DNA of 64,000 nt from Desulfobacterium sp. (GTDB lineage: Bacteria; Desulfobacterota; Desulfobacteria; Desulfobacterales; Desulfobacteraceae), in the NCBI GenBank assembly GCA_030145245.1, contig JAQYWC010000073.1, positions 100,729 to 164,728 on the forward strand. Reading direction: 5' to 3'. Under the pieces are notes generated by a model. That model had not been told where the DNA came from. It was given only the letters and a program-made list of their open reading frames with translations, and made no database searches. This document shows positions 7,866-16,487 of the stretch, piece by piece (the first letter of the stretch is position 1; each line of letters starts with the position of its first letter). The translations under genes were made by a program, and so were the position numbers.

Positions 7866-9341
7866 TCAGGATATCGCCGGGTTTTCGTTGTCCGGGATTT
7901 TCAGGGGGAGTTCCACGATAAACCGGGTTCCGCCCTGGCTCCTGTTTTCGGCCCAGAGCTTTCCGCCATGGCTTTCAACGATTCCATAGGCCATGCTGAG
8001 GCCGAGCCCGGTCCCTTTTCCTTGCTCTTTTGTGGTGAAAAATGGTTCAAAAATGGTTGAAAGAATAGCCGGATCAATCCCGGGGCCTGTGTCGGAAATT
8101 TCGATCACTGCCATGGATTGGTCCCGGGAGAGCCGGGAGCGTATCTCAAGCTCTCCTTTGCCCTCCATGGCGTCTGCTGCGTTGAGGATGATGTTCATGA
8201 ATACATGGTTGAGCTGCTGGCTGTCCGCCGGTATCTCCGGCAGGGTTTCGCCGTAGGCCTCGATGATGGCGATGTTCTGGAACAGGGATTGATTCCTGAA
8301 TAAAAACAGGGTCCTTGCGATGATCTCGTTGACGTCTGTGAGCCTCACCTCCCGTTTCGTCTGCCTGGCAAATTCCAGGAGTTCCTTTACGATGGAACTG
8401 CACCGCTCAGCATCCCTTTGAATCCTTTTCAGATCGTTTCGGGCATCCTCGGAGAGCTCATGCTCTTCGAGGATGAGCTGAGTAAAGAGGGTGATTCCTC
8501 CCAGGGGGTTGTTGAGCTGGTGGGCAACCCCTGCGGCAAGCTTTCCAAGGGAGGACATCTTTTCCGCCTGGAGGAGCTGGGTCCGTGTTTTCTCAAGTTC
8601 CGCCTCCATTCGCAGGGTTTCCGTCAGGTCGTGGAAAAAACCGATGGTTGCGATCTCCCTGTCGCTTTCGTAGACAATGGAGGCATTGAGGCTGATGGGG
8701 GTGGTGGTGCCGTCCTTTTTAAGGGCCTGCTGGGTGTAGGAGCGGATGATCCCTTTCCTGCCGTACCTGTCGCTCCTCATCTGCTCCATGATCACATGGG
8801 CATCCCCCTCGGGATAGAGGTTTCGTATGTTGAGACTTTTCAGGGCCTCCTCCTTTGAATAGCCGGTGATCTCGGCTGCCGCCTTGTTGAAGATGAGGAT
8901 GGAGCCGGTCATGTCTGCCGCAATCACCCCGTCCACTGCGCTCTGGATGAGATTCCTTAAAAAGGCGTTGGATGTGAGGCGTTTCTCATCGGACACCTTC
9001 AGGGAGGGAAGATAAAAGTCCAACACCACGATGGCGCTGGTAACCTTGCCCGGCTCCTCCATGGGATAGGCGTAGAGGCAGGAGCTGCCGTTTTCGCTTA
9101 TGTGGGGATGGTTGAGGGACGGCTTGTGGGTTCTCTTGACTTCGTTCACCGGGCAGTTGGGGCAGGGGATGGGGCGGTTGAAGAGTGCCCTGTAACAAAA
9201 ATCTCCCTCCATCTCCCGTGCTGATTCCAGGGGGATATCCGGTCTGCCCCTGGCGGCCAGTATTCTGTAGTCGTCGGAAATGACGATGATCTGCCGCTTG
9301 AGGGTCTCGATGGCCCTGATCAGGTAATCGTTGGTATCCAT
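7866..9341 (-). CDS. PAS-domain sensor histidine kinase with Cys-rich N-terminal sensor
   Basis: 491 residues. The N-terminal ~115 residues form a PAS-like region containing FCYRALF, CPNCP and CLYAYPM, that is C49, C60, C63 and C88. A second PAS follows (~125-245), then HisKA with H274 (GVAHQLNNPLGG) and an ATPase domain with DTGPGID and GTGLGLSMA. There is no transmembrane segment, so it is cytosolic. The four cysteines suggest a metal or cluster site and hence a redox or gas signal, which is inference. It is transcribed divergently from the second metV-metF operon and is the nearest candidate regulator of it. Confidence 0.9.
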   Translation of the reverse strand: MDTNDYLIRAIETLKRQIIVISDDYRILAARGRPDIPLESAREMEGDFCYRALFNRPIPCPNCPVNEVKRTHKPSLNHPHISENGSSCLYAYPMEEPGKVTSAIVVLDFYLPSLKVSDEKRLTSNAFLRNLIQSAVDGVIAADMTGSILIFNKAAAEITGYSKEEALKSLNIRNLYPEGDAHVIMEQMRSDRYGRKGIIRSYTQQALKKDGTTTPISLNASIVYESDREIATIGFFHDLTETLRMEAELEKTRTQLLQAEKMSSLGKLAAGVAHQLNNPLGGITLFTQLILEEHELSEDARNDLKRIQRDAERCSSIVKELLEFARQTKREVRLTDVNEIIARTLFLFRNQSLFQNIAIIEAYGETLPEIPADSQQLNHVFMNIILNAADAMEGKGELEIRSRLSRDQSMAVIEISDTGPGIDPAILSTIFEPFFTTKEQGKGTGLGLSMAYGIVESHGGKLWAENRSQGGTRFIVELPLKIPDNENPAIS

Positions 9342-9748
9342 GGTAGAAAAACTCCTTTGTCCGGTATGTCTCCGGATGCGACAGACTCGGGTTGCGAGAG
9401 CGCTTTAGGAACGTATTGCCTGTTTTTCTGACGATAACATTGTATCTGGTTGGCGATATCTCATCTATATGGTATCTGTACCCGGGTGTCAAGGCCGGGG
9501 TGAACTAAATTCAAAAAGCAATTTAGCTTCAGAGGATAATAATGTAATACACTTGACTTTTAGCCTGTTATCTGGATAAAGATACCTTGGCTGATGTACT
9601 AACTACTTATTATAGGATGAAACAGGAGCACCCAATGCCTGGATCATGACAAGTCCATATGAGGAATCAAGAGGACCGACCGGTCTTTCGTTTGTATTGA
9701 TGCCTTTGAATATTAGGAAGACAATATTTCTGTATAACAGGAGGATCC
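9342..9748. other. 407-bp divergent intergenic region upstream of metV copy 2
   Basis: No coding frame is convincing. It holds a sigma-70-like element, TTGACT (9553-9558) with 16-base spacing to GATAAA (9575-9580), about 170 bases before the metV start, and a palindrome GACCGACCGGTC (9674-9685) of the type bound by TetR-family repressors. The long leader could host a riboswitch, but I recognise none. Confidence 0.5.
9553..9580 (+). promoter_or_regulatory. Candidate sigma-70 promoter for the metV2 operon
   Basis: TTGACT-N16-GATAAA: five of six at -35 and four of six at -10. Predicted transcription would start near 9587, leaving a leader of about 160 bases. Confidence 0.4.
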
Positions 9749-10423
9749 ATGATTGTTGCGGAGAGAAAACCCTTTGACGAGATCAAAAACATGGTGTCAG
9801 GCTATAAAAAAGTCCTGACCGTCGGATGTGGCACCTGTGTTGCCGTCTGTCTGGCCGGAGGTTCAAAAGAGGTTGAGACCCTGAACGCAGAGCTGAATTT
9901 AGCTTTTGGCAAAGACAAGATTGAGTTCGGAGCAGAGACGGTTGAGCGCCAGTGTGACATGGAGTTCCTTGAAGAGCTTGACTCCAAGGTCGATGAGTAT
10001 GACGCTCTTGTTTCAATGGCATGTGGCGCTGGAATTCAGTTCCTTGCAGAACGGTTCCCCAACAAACCTGTATTCCCGGCTGTCAACACCTCGTTCATAG
10101 GGGTAAACCTGGATGTGGGATGGTATGAGGAAAAGTGCCGTGCCTGCGGTACCTGTGTGCTGGGATTGACCGGTGGAATCTGCCCTGTGACCATGTGCGC
10201 CAAAAGCCTTTTTAACGGCCCCTGCGGCGGAACCAACCAGAAGAGCTGCGAGATAGATAAGGAGCAGCCATGTGCCTGGTATAAGATCCACGAGCGCCTT
10301 GCAGGCCAGGGTCGACTCGATCAGATAATTGAGATCTCACCACCCAATGACTGGAGTAATCAGAAACCCAGGAAAATCATTCAGCCCGGCTATGAGGAGC
10401 GTGTCAAGGCCCTGGGCCGTTGA
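9749..10423 (+). CDS. metV: MetV-type iron-sulfur/zinc partner of methylene-THF reductase (copy 2)
   Basis: 224 residues with the same architecture as copy 1: C27/C30/C34 in VGCGTCVAVC, SMACGAGIQF in the middle, then EKCRACGTCV, GICPVTMCAK and NGPCGG. A CAGGAGG ribosome site precedes ATG 9749. The paralogues are similar along their length but differ at many positions, pointing to an old duplication. metF2 follows after 46 bases. It is expected to bridge MetF to the downstream HdrA-like proteins. Confidence 0.9.
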   Translation: MIVAERKPFDEIKNMVSGYKKVLTVGCGTCVAVCLAGGSKEVETLNAELNLAFGKDKIEFGAETVERQCDMEFLEELDSKVDEYDALVSMACGAGIQFLAERFPNKPVFPAVNTSFIGVNLDVGWYEEKCRACGTCVLGLTGGICPVTMCAKSLFNGPCGGTNQKSCEIDKEQPCAWYKIHERLAGQGRLDQIIEISPPNDWSNQKPRKIIQPGYEERVKALGR

Positions 10424-10469
10424 TGTACCAGTTTTGTGAAAACACTTACTATTTGAGGGAGAGATCAAG

Positions 10470-11393
10470 ATGAAATCAGGAAGTAATCTAGAAAAAATTC
10501 TTAAAGCTGGACACTTTGCCTTTACTGGGGAAGTCGGGCCTCCCCGGGGAGCGAATGTTGAAGCCCTGCGGGAAAAGGTTTCCTATCTTAAGGGAAACGT
10601 GGATATGGCCAACATCACGGATAACCAGACAGCCATGGTCAGGATGTCAAGCTGGGCCGCCTCCATGATATGCATGCAGGAAGGGGTCGAGCCCAACTTC
10701 CAGATGGTGTGCCGGGACCGAAACAGGCTTGCCATGCAGGCCGACATCCTGGGCGCCTATGCCCACGGCATCCGGAACATGCTCTGCCTTTCCGGCGATC
10801 ACCAGCAGTTTGGCGATCATCCCCAGTCCAAGGGCGTGTTTGATCTTGACTCCATGCAGCTCATCGGCATGGTGAAAAAGATGCGGGATGAGGGTAAGTT
10901 CCTGGGAGGCGCCGACATCGACGTTCCCCCTCAGATTTTCATCGGCGCCGCAGCCAACCCCTTTGCCGAGCCCTTTGAGTGGCGTGTGCACCGCCTTGCC
11001 AAAAAGGTTGCCGCAGGTGCGGATTTCATCCAGACCCAGTGTGTTTTCAACATGGGGAGAATCAGAGACTGGGTCAGCCAGGCCAATGACATGGGACTGA
11101 CCGACAAGATCGCCATCCTTCCCGGTATTACCCCCATGAAGAGCGTTGGTATGGCAAAGTACATGAAGAACAAGGTTCCTGGAATGGATGTTCCCGACGA
11201 GATCATCAAACGCCTCCAGGGTGTTGACAAGAAAAAAGTTGCCGATGAGGGCATCAAGATCGCCTGTGAGCAGATCGAAGAGTTCAAGGAGATGAAAGGC
11301 GTTGCCGGCGTCCACCTCATGGCCATCGAGTGGGAGCACAAGGTTCCGGAGATTGCAGAACGCGCAGGAGTATTGCCAAGACCTGAAGTTTAA
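10470..11393 (+). CDS. metF: Methylenetetrahydrofolate reductase, MetF (copy 2)
   Basis: 307 residues, ATG preceded by GAGGGAGAG. Landmarks match copy 1: GEVGPPRGAN, NITDNQTA, LCLSGDH, FIGAANPFAEPFE and a C-terminal MAIEWEHKVPEIAERAG. It should perform the same methylene-/methyl-THF step. Keeping a second MetF in a separate operon with different redox partners implies use under another condition or in the opposite direction; this is inferred from context only. Confidence 0.92.
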   Translation: MKSGSNLEKILKAGHFAFTGEVGPPRGANVEALREKVSYLKGNVDMANITDNQTAMVRMSSWAASMICMQEGVEPNFQMVCRDRNRLAMQADILGAYAHGIRNMLCLSGDHQQFGDHPQSKGVFDLDSMQLIGMVKKMRDEGKFLGGADIDVPPQIFIGAAANPFAEPFEWRVHRLAKKVAAGADFIQTQCVFNMGRIRDWVSQANDMGLTDKIAILPGITPMKSVGMAKYMKNKVPGMDVPDEIIKRLQGVDKKKVADEGIKIACEQIEEFKEMKGVAGVHLMAIEWEHKVPEIAERAGVLPRPEV

Positions 11394-11415
11394 AAATCTA
11401 TAAGGAGTTTCCAAA

Positions 11416-12561
11416 TTGAATAGTCAAAGCGGAAAAGTGATGGTTGTCGGGGGCGGTATTGCCGGACTCACTGCTGCATGGGAACTGGCCCGGCAGAATG
11501 TGAGTGTTGAGCTTGTGGAAAAAAGCTGCTTTCTTGGCGGTCACAGCATCGGGTATACCTGCAAGGCCACGGATACCTGTCAGCAGTGCGGCGCCTGCAA
11601 TGTCGAAAAGATGCTCAAGAACGTTGTGGGTGAGCCGTTGATCAACGTGCGTCTCCGAACCGAGGTCAGTTCCCTGGATCGCTCCAAGGGATTCAAGGTC
11701 AGCCTGAAGAAGAGCAGTGATGACATGGCCGAGGGTCTTATTCTTAAAGGATTTTCCAGGCACAATTCTCCCCTTCATGTCAAGGGCAAGGGTGTGACCG
11801 ATGAGGCACCCGAGGGAGCACTGGGTATTGAGGAGATGGGCAGCGAGGGCGAGATCGATGTGGATGCCGTGATCCTTGCCACCGGGTTCACCCCCTTTGA
11901 TGCCGAGCTAAAGGGCACCTATGGCTACGGCAAATGGGAAAACGTGATTACCGGTCTTGAGTTTGAGAACATTGTCCGGGAAAACGCCGGGATCGTAAGG
12001 CCGTCGGACGGGAAAAGGCCTGAGAAGGTCGCCTTTATCCAGTGCGTGGGTTCCAGGGACGAGCGGCTGGGCAACCTTTGGTGCTCAGAGGTGTGCTGCC
12101 CTTATGCCATGCGCATGGCCGGCACCATCAAGCACGACAATCCTGATGCTGAGGTCTCGATCTTTTACATAGACGTTCAGAACACCGGCAAGGAGTTCCC
12201 TGTTTACTACGAGAAGATCCGGGAGAACGTTCGGTTTGTTAGAACCATTCCTGTTGATATCTATCCCATTGAGAACGATAGCCTTAAGCTGCGGCACATG
12301 GCAGAAGACGAAGGCTCTCCCTCGTTTGAAGAGTTTGATATGGTGGTTCTGTCCGTGGGGATCATGCCGGGAGCTGACAGCAAGACTGTTTCCGAAACCT
12401 TTGATACCCCTCTGACCGTGGATGGGTTCCTCGATGATTCTGTAGACTCCGGTGTTTTTGTGGCAGGCACTGCTGCAGGACCCGGAACCATCGCAGGCTC
12501 CATGGCGGGAGCCGGAAAAATTGCCTTTGACGCCGTGAAATATCTGGGGGGGGCCAAATGA
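11416..12561 (+). CDS. Short HdrA-like FAD/iron-sulfur oxidoreductase
   Basis: 381 residues from TTG 11416, supported by AAGGAG nine bases earlier. The FAD motif is VVGGGIAGLTAAWELA; a Cys loop (CKATDTCQQCGAC, then NVEKM) stands where HdrA and QmoA carry a [4Fe-4S] motif; QCVGSRDER and CSEVCCPYA follow; GVFVAGTAAGPGTIAG closes the FAD domain. The N-terminal HdrA domain and the C-terminal ferredoxin are absent, unlike the protein at the left edge. The missing ferredoxin is supplied by the next gene, which overlaps by 4 bp. QmoA is the closest named comparison, but no qmoC or apr gene is present. Confidence 0.85.
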   Translation: MNSQSGKVMVVGGGIAGLTAAWELARQNVSVELVEKSCFLGGHSIGYTCKATDTCQQCGACNVEKMLKNVVGEPLINVRLRTEVSSLDRSKGFKVSLKKSSDDMAEGLILKGFSRHNSPLHVKGKGVTDEAPEGALGIEEMGSEGEIDVDAVILATGFTPFDAELKGTYGYGKWENVITGLEFENIVRENAGIVRPSDGKRPEKVAFIQCVGSRDERLGNLWCSEVCCPYAMRMAGTIKHDNPDAEVSIFYIDVQNTGKEFPVYYEKIRENVRFVRTIPVDIYPIENDSLKLRHMAEDEGSPSFEEFDMVVLSVGIMPGADSKTVSETFDTPLTVDGFLDDSVDSGVFVAGTAAGPGTIAGSMAGAGKIAFDAVKYLGGAK

Positions 12562-14096
12562 TGGCGGAAACAACTAACACGATTGATGTAACGATAAACA
12601 AGGATGTCCTGGTCATTGGATGCGGAACCCAGGGGCTTGAAGCGGCCGAGGCCGTTGCTGCCAAGGGGTACAAGGTGGTTCTGGTGGACGACGCTGATCT
12701 GCCTGCACCTGCCGCCAATGCCATCGAAGTCATGGCAAATACCAAGGTTGAGAGCCTTGCCGGTCTGGCTGGCGATTTCAGGACCTGCCTTGCCAATGGA
12801 AGCGGTCGTTCGGAACGCACCTTTGGCGCCGTTGTGGTTGCACCCAGGTATGGCCTTGCACCGTTGAACGAGGCCTACGGACTTGCACTCAATGACAAGG
12901 TCGTCACCATGACCCAGATGGAAGCGCTTCTGGATGATGGGGCATTTAAGGAGACCCTTGTCCAGGGAGAGGGGAAATCCATCGCCTTTCTTTCAGGCTT
13001 CGGCCAGGAGGGCGATCCCGCCGCAACCAGCCGGGTGCTCGAGGCTGCCCTGACCGTTCAGCAGGCAGGAAACTCCAGGGCCTACGTATATGCCAACAAT
13101 GTCAAGGTGGGCGCACGGGGCCTTGAGCGGCTCTTCACCCAGGGACGTAACGAGGGCGTGGTCTGCTTCAAGCCCCTTGAAAAGCCCGCCATCGAGCAGG
13201 GCGATACCCTGAAAATCGTCATCAACGATCCCGTTGTCCGGGAGGATGTGGAGCTTGAGCCCGACTACATCGTTGTTGAAGAAGCGGTTGTCGCGGGTCC
13301 GGAGAACCTGGCTTTTGCAGAGATCCTCAGGATCGACACCGACCTTGACGGATTTATCCCCAGCAACAACGTCCATCGCTTTCCGGCCAATTCAAACCGG
13401 GAGGGCATCTTTGTGGCGTCCCAGCCCGCAGATGCAGCCAACGTGGCCCTCAGGGTGGCAGAGCTTCTTGATAACGGGGTTCGTACCGTTGCCAAAAACG
13501 CGGCGGTTGTTGACGAAAACAAGTGCACCATCTGTCTCACCTGCTACCGTTGCTGCCCCCATGGCGCCATCTTCTGGGAGAACGGTATTGCAGCCATCTC
13601 CCCCGTGGCCTGCCAGGGATGCGGCATCTGTGCCAGCGAATGTCCCATGGACGCCATCCAGATCGGCGACTTCACCGATGAAGCCCTTACAGCTGATATC
13701 CAGGAGGCTGTAGCCTCCGTCTCTGGCACCCCCTCCATCGTGGCCTTTTGTTGCCAGAATTCCGCCCTTGAGGCGGGTGAGGCTGCCAAGGCGTTTGATG
13801 CCGAGCTTCCCCAGGGCTTCAGAATGGTACAGGTTCCCTGTGCCGGCAAAGTGGATGTGGAGTTCATCATGAAGGCCTTTGTTGAAGGTGCCGACGGCGT
13901 GATGGTTGCCGCCTGCCATGAAGGAAACTGCAAGGCAGAGCGGGGAAACACCTTTGCCAAGTGGCGGGTTGAAGAGATCCAGAAGCGGCTTGAGACCATT
14001 GGCCTGAGCAAGGACCGCCTCATCTTCACCACCATTGCTTCCAACATGGCGGAGGAGTTCAGCATGAAGGTCCGGATGTTTGCGGAACAGCTGTAA
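12558..14096 (+). CDS. HdrA-like / ferredoxin / MvhD fusion (QmoB-like)
   Basis: 512 residues. A Rossmann start (VLVIGCGTQGLEAAEA) opens a flavoprotein-like domain to ~310; two ferredoxin sites follow (CTICLTCYRCCP and CQGCGICASECP, ~322-365); an MvhD domain fills ~390-512, with PCAGKVDV and ACHEGNCKAERGN. The MvhD entry motif reads FCCQNS, so the residue equivalent to Sec17 of the free MvhD is Ser. QmoB has the same domain order but is longer. With the preceding protein it rebuilds a split HdrA plus MvhD module, likely the electron partner of MetV2-MetF2. A strong terminator follows. Confidence 0.85.
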   Translation: MMAETTNTIDVTINKDVLVIGCGTQGLEAAEAVAAKGYKVVLVDDADLPAPAANAIEVMANTKVESLAGLAGDFRTCLANGSGRSERTFGAVVVAPRYGLAPLNEAYGLALNDKVVTMTQMEALLDDGAFKETLVQGEGKSIAFLSGFGQEGDPAATSRVLEAALTVQQAGNSRAYVYANNVKVGARGLERLFTQGRNEGVVCFKPLEKPAIEQGDTLKIVINDPVVREDVELEPDYIVVEEAVVAGPENLAFAEILRIDTDLDGFIPSNNVHRFPANSNREGIFVASQPADAANVALRVAELLDNGVRTVAKNAAVVDENKCTICLTCYRCCPHGAIFWENGIAAISPVACQGCGICASECPMDAIQIGDFTDEALTADIQEAVASVSGTPSIVAFCCQNSALEAGEAAKAFDAELPQGFRMVQVPCAGKVDVEFIMKAFVEGADGVMVAACHEGNCKAERGNTFAKWRVEEIQKRLETIGLSKDRLIFTTIASNMAEEFSMKVRMFAEQL

Positions 14097-14165
14097 ACTT
14101 AATTTCCAAGACGTAAAAAATAGCAAAACAGCTTTAAGCTTAATTAGCTGAAACGTAAAAATAAA

Positions 14166-14206
14166 AGAGCAGGCAGGGCCGTCAAGGCCTTGCCTGCTCT
14201 TTTTGT
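14166..14206 (+). terminator. Rho-independent terminator after the metVF2 operon
   Basis: AGAGCAGGCAGGGCC (from 14166) pairs with GGCCTTGCCTGCTCT with a short loop and one mismatch, followed by TTTTTG. Confidence 0.85.
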
Positions 14207-14217
14207 TTCTCCGCGTC

Positions 14218-14240
14218 GGGGTCAGGTCAAAGCTGACCCC
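14218..14240. repeat. GGGGTCAG palindrome between convergent operons
   Basis: GGGGTCAG (14218-14225) and CTGACCCC (14233-14240) around a 7-base loop, just past the larA stop. It belongs to the same family as 7204-7273. Confidence 0.6.
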
Positions 14241-14255
14241 GGCGTCTGACTTTTT

Positions 14256-15500
14256 TTAATCGACCATGGGAACGGTCAGGCCGCCGTCCATGAGAAAGAG
14301 GACCTTTGCGTCATCCCCCTTGGTCTCAATGGCCGTATCCAGGGCATCCTGGAGGGAGCCGAAGGGCCTTATAAGAAGCTTTTCAATGGTCTCGGGCTCT
14401 ACATCCGTCACGGCCCACATCTCGGCCCAGATGCCGATCTCCGCCATCTTGGCAGCCTTGTGGTAGCCGAGCTTGTACCCCTTTTCAATGGTGTCCAGCA
14501 CCTCCTGGGGGGTGTCGCAGCTGCCCAGGAGATCAGCAAAGGCCTTGCCGCCGATGCCGCAGCGGCACTTGGCCACCAGGATCAGGATGCCGTTCTCTTT
14601 CAGGGCAAGCTTTGCGTTGTCGATTCCTTTTTGGGCCTGGTAGAGGTCGATGTCCCCGGGGAACTTGACCACGGAGACCACGATGTCGGCCTTCTCTTTT
14701 ACCGGGGCTGCAAACACCTCGTTGGCCTTGTGGGTTGCCTCCATAAAGGAGTCGTGGATATCGCCTGCGGTGACGGCATAGATGCTGTGGTTCTTGTCCA
14801 GCACCGTCATGATGGCGAAGATCTCCTTTTTCACAACGGACAGGGCATCCACCATGTCCTCGTGGACCGGGTTGCCCTCCAGGGCCAGGGCCCGGGCTTC
14901 GGGAACCAGCGCCAGCTTGTGGTTCTGCTCGATGGTGTCGAACCCTGCGATCCCCGGCAGAAAGGATTTCCGGCCCCCTGTGTAGCCTGCAAAGTAGTGG
15001 GGCTCCACCGATCCGATGATGATGATCTTGTGGGCGTCCACCCCGGCCTTGTTGACATACATCTCGGTTCCGTTGGTACTCTTGCCCAGAAAGACCATAT
15101 CTTCGGACTTTTTTGCATCATGGACAAGGATGTCGTCCTTGATCTTTTCATAGTGATCGCCAAAGATCTGGAGATACTCCTCATGGCTCGGGCCCCTGTG
15201 GGCGCCCGTGGCTATGATGAACTTCACCGGAAGATGGGCCATCTGGTCGTAGATGACATCCATCACCTGTTTGGTGGGGGTGGGCCGGGTGGCGTCATTG
15301 ACAATGACCAGAAGATCCCTGGCATCTGCCAGAAAGTCTTTCAGGCTGGGGCTGCTGATGGGGGTGTTCAATGCCTGGTCCAGGAGCATTCCCGGTTCTT
15401 TTATTTCCACCTCGTTGGCTTCGAGAAAGCTTGTATCAAGCTGGTCACTGATTGTTACGGTCTTTTCTCCCTCTTTTCCGTAGGGCACCTTTATCTGCAT
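14256..15500 (-). CDS. larA: LarA-type nickel-pincer racemase (lactate racemase family)
   Basis: 414 residues, typical LarA length. Catalytic residues known from Lactobacillus LarA have clear equivalents: H101 (ATGAHRGPS), H168 (EPHYFAG), K178 (GGRKSFLPG), which would bind the pyridinium-thioamide nucleotide, and H194 (QNHKLAL). LarA interconverts D- and L-lactate; homologues racemise or epimerise other 2-hydroxy acids. It is last in a minus-strand set with an FAD dehydrogenase of GlcD/D-LDH type and its Fe-S partner, so supplying the right lactate isomer is the obvious role. larB/C/E cofactor genes are not in the window. Confidence 0.85.
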   Translation of the reverse strand: MQIKVPYGKEGEKTVTISDQLDTSFLEANEVEIKEPGMLLDQALNTPISSPSLKDFLADARDLLVIVNDATRPTPTKQVMDVIYDQMAHLPVKFIIATGAHRGPSHEEYLQIFGDHYEKIKDDILVHDAKKSEDMVFLGKSTNGTEMYVNKAGVDAHKIIIIGSVEPHYFAGYTGGRKSFLPGIAGFDTIEQNHKLALVPEARALALEGNPVHEDMVDALSVVKKEIFAIMTVLDKNHSIYAVTAGDIHDSFMEATHKANEVFAAPVKEKADIVVSVVKFPGDIDLYQAQKGIDNAKLALKENGILILVAKCRCGIGGKAFADLLGSCDTPQEVLDTIEKGYKLGYHKAAKMAEIGIWAEMWAVTDVEPETIEKLLIRPFGSLQDALDTAIETKGDDAKVLFLMDGGLTVPMVD

Positions 15501-15510
15501 GATTGTTTCC

Positions 15511-16455
15511 TTATCGGTTGTTTAAGGGTCCAAGTTCGTTTATTTTTTCCATGAACGTGTCGATGGAGGCCTGGAATCCAGTCTTGTCTCCATGGGCAAT
15601 CTGCACCAGCTGGATTCGGTCCTCATCAATATCCATCTCTTTGAGAAGCTCCCGAAGGGCTGCCACATGGGTCTTAGCCTTGACATTGCCGTCGTGTTCG
15701 CAATCCCCGTCCGGGCAGCAGGCCACAAGGACCCCCCAGGCGTTCTGGAGCAGGGGCTCCAGCAGCAGGGGTTTCTCCAGGCGGCCGCCGCACATGTTGA
15801 TCAGGATCTTGTACTCGGGATCCTCTGTGGGGTCCATGACCGAGGATTGAAGATCCGGGTAATAGGACCAGTTGCAGCCGAACACGATCGCCTTGGCGTT
15901 ATCCTTGTCAAGGAAGGTTCCGATCTCCTGGTTGAGGGAGGAACGGTCCGTGCCGTAGCTCAGGTGGGTTGCCACTGCCTGGTTGGGGCAGATGTCCACG
16001 CAGATGCCGCAGCTCTGGCACTTGACCGTGTCGGTGACGATCTTGCCGTTGATGAACTCCCTTGCCTCATGGGGACAGGCCCTGACGCAGGCAAGGCAGA
16101 GGGCGCAGTCCGTGTTGGTGACGGAGGTTGTGCCGGGGGTTTCAAACTCGGTGCCCTGGAAGTCCCGTTTGGCGTCCGTGATGATATCGGTCAGGGGCAC
16201 GCCGCTTGAGCAGGCGGCAACGCAGCGCTGGCAGTAAAAACAGGAGGATATCTTGTCGGAGATATAGGCTGAGGGCTCAAGCTTGCCTGAGAGCAACCCA
16301 TAGATCATGATCATTTTAGCCCTTGGAGCATCGGATTCCCATCGCGTGTCTTTGAAAACCGGGCAATGTTCGTAGCAGTAGCCGCAGCGGATACAGCTGT
16401 CCAGGTTGGATTTCCATTTATCAAGGTGTTTTGTTTCAAACGGTCGTGTTTCCAT
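15511..16455 (-). CDS. Polyferredoxin with C-terminal MvhD domain, lactate-dehydrogenase partner
   Basis: 314 residues from ATG 16455 (GGAG upstream; a TTG at 16479 lacks one). Domains: HdrC-like pair of cluster sites (CIRCGYCYEHCP and CFYCQRCVAACSSG), a 2x[4Fe-4S] ferredoxin (CALCLACVRACP and CQSCGICVDICP), then an MvhD domain (~190-314) with FGCNWSYY, MCGG and ACCPDGDC. The position of the family's third entry cysteine is Ser. The gene lies between the FAD dehydrogenase and larA, so it should take electrons from lactate oxidation; the MvhD tail suggests delivery to an HdrA-type hub rather than directly to quinone. Confidence 0.85.
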   Translation of the reverse strand: METRPFETKHLDKWKSNLDSCIRCGYCYEHCPVFKDTRWESDAPRAKMIMIYGLLSGKLEPSAYISDKISSCFYCQRCVAACSSGVPLTDIITDAKRDFQGTEFETPGTTSVTNTDCALCLACVRACPHEAREFINGKIVTDTVKCQSCGICVDICPNQAVATHLSYGTDRSSLNQEIGTFLDKDNAKAIVFGCNWSYYPDLQSSVMDPTEDPEYKILINMCGGRLEKPLLLEPLLQNAWGVLVACCPDGDCEHDGNVKAKTHVAALRELLKEMDIDEDRIQLVQIAHGDKTGFQASIDTFMEKINELGPLNNR

Positions 16456-16487
16456 CAGTGTGACTCCATTTACGTTCAATGTCAGTG

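Noticed and set aside
11416..14096. Genuine qmoAB of the sulfate-reduction pathway
   Set aside because: Domain order is similar, but qmoC and aprAB are absent, both proteins differ in size, and the genes follow metV-metF, so an Hdr-type role with MetF is more likely.
14460..15554. 364-residue plus-strand frame opposite larA
   Set aside because: It is the mirror of a high-GC-third-position gene; its translation lacks family motifs and the minus strand shows complete LarA catalytic residues.
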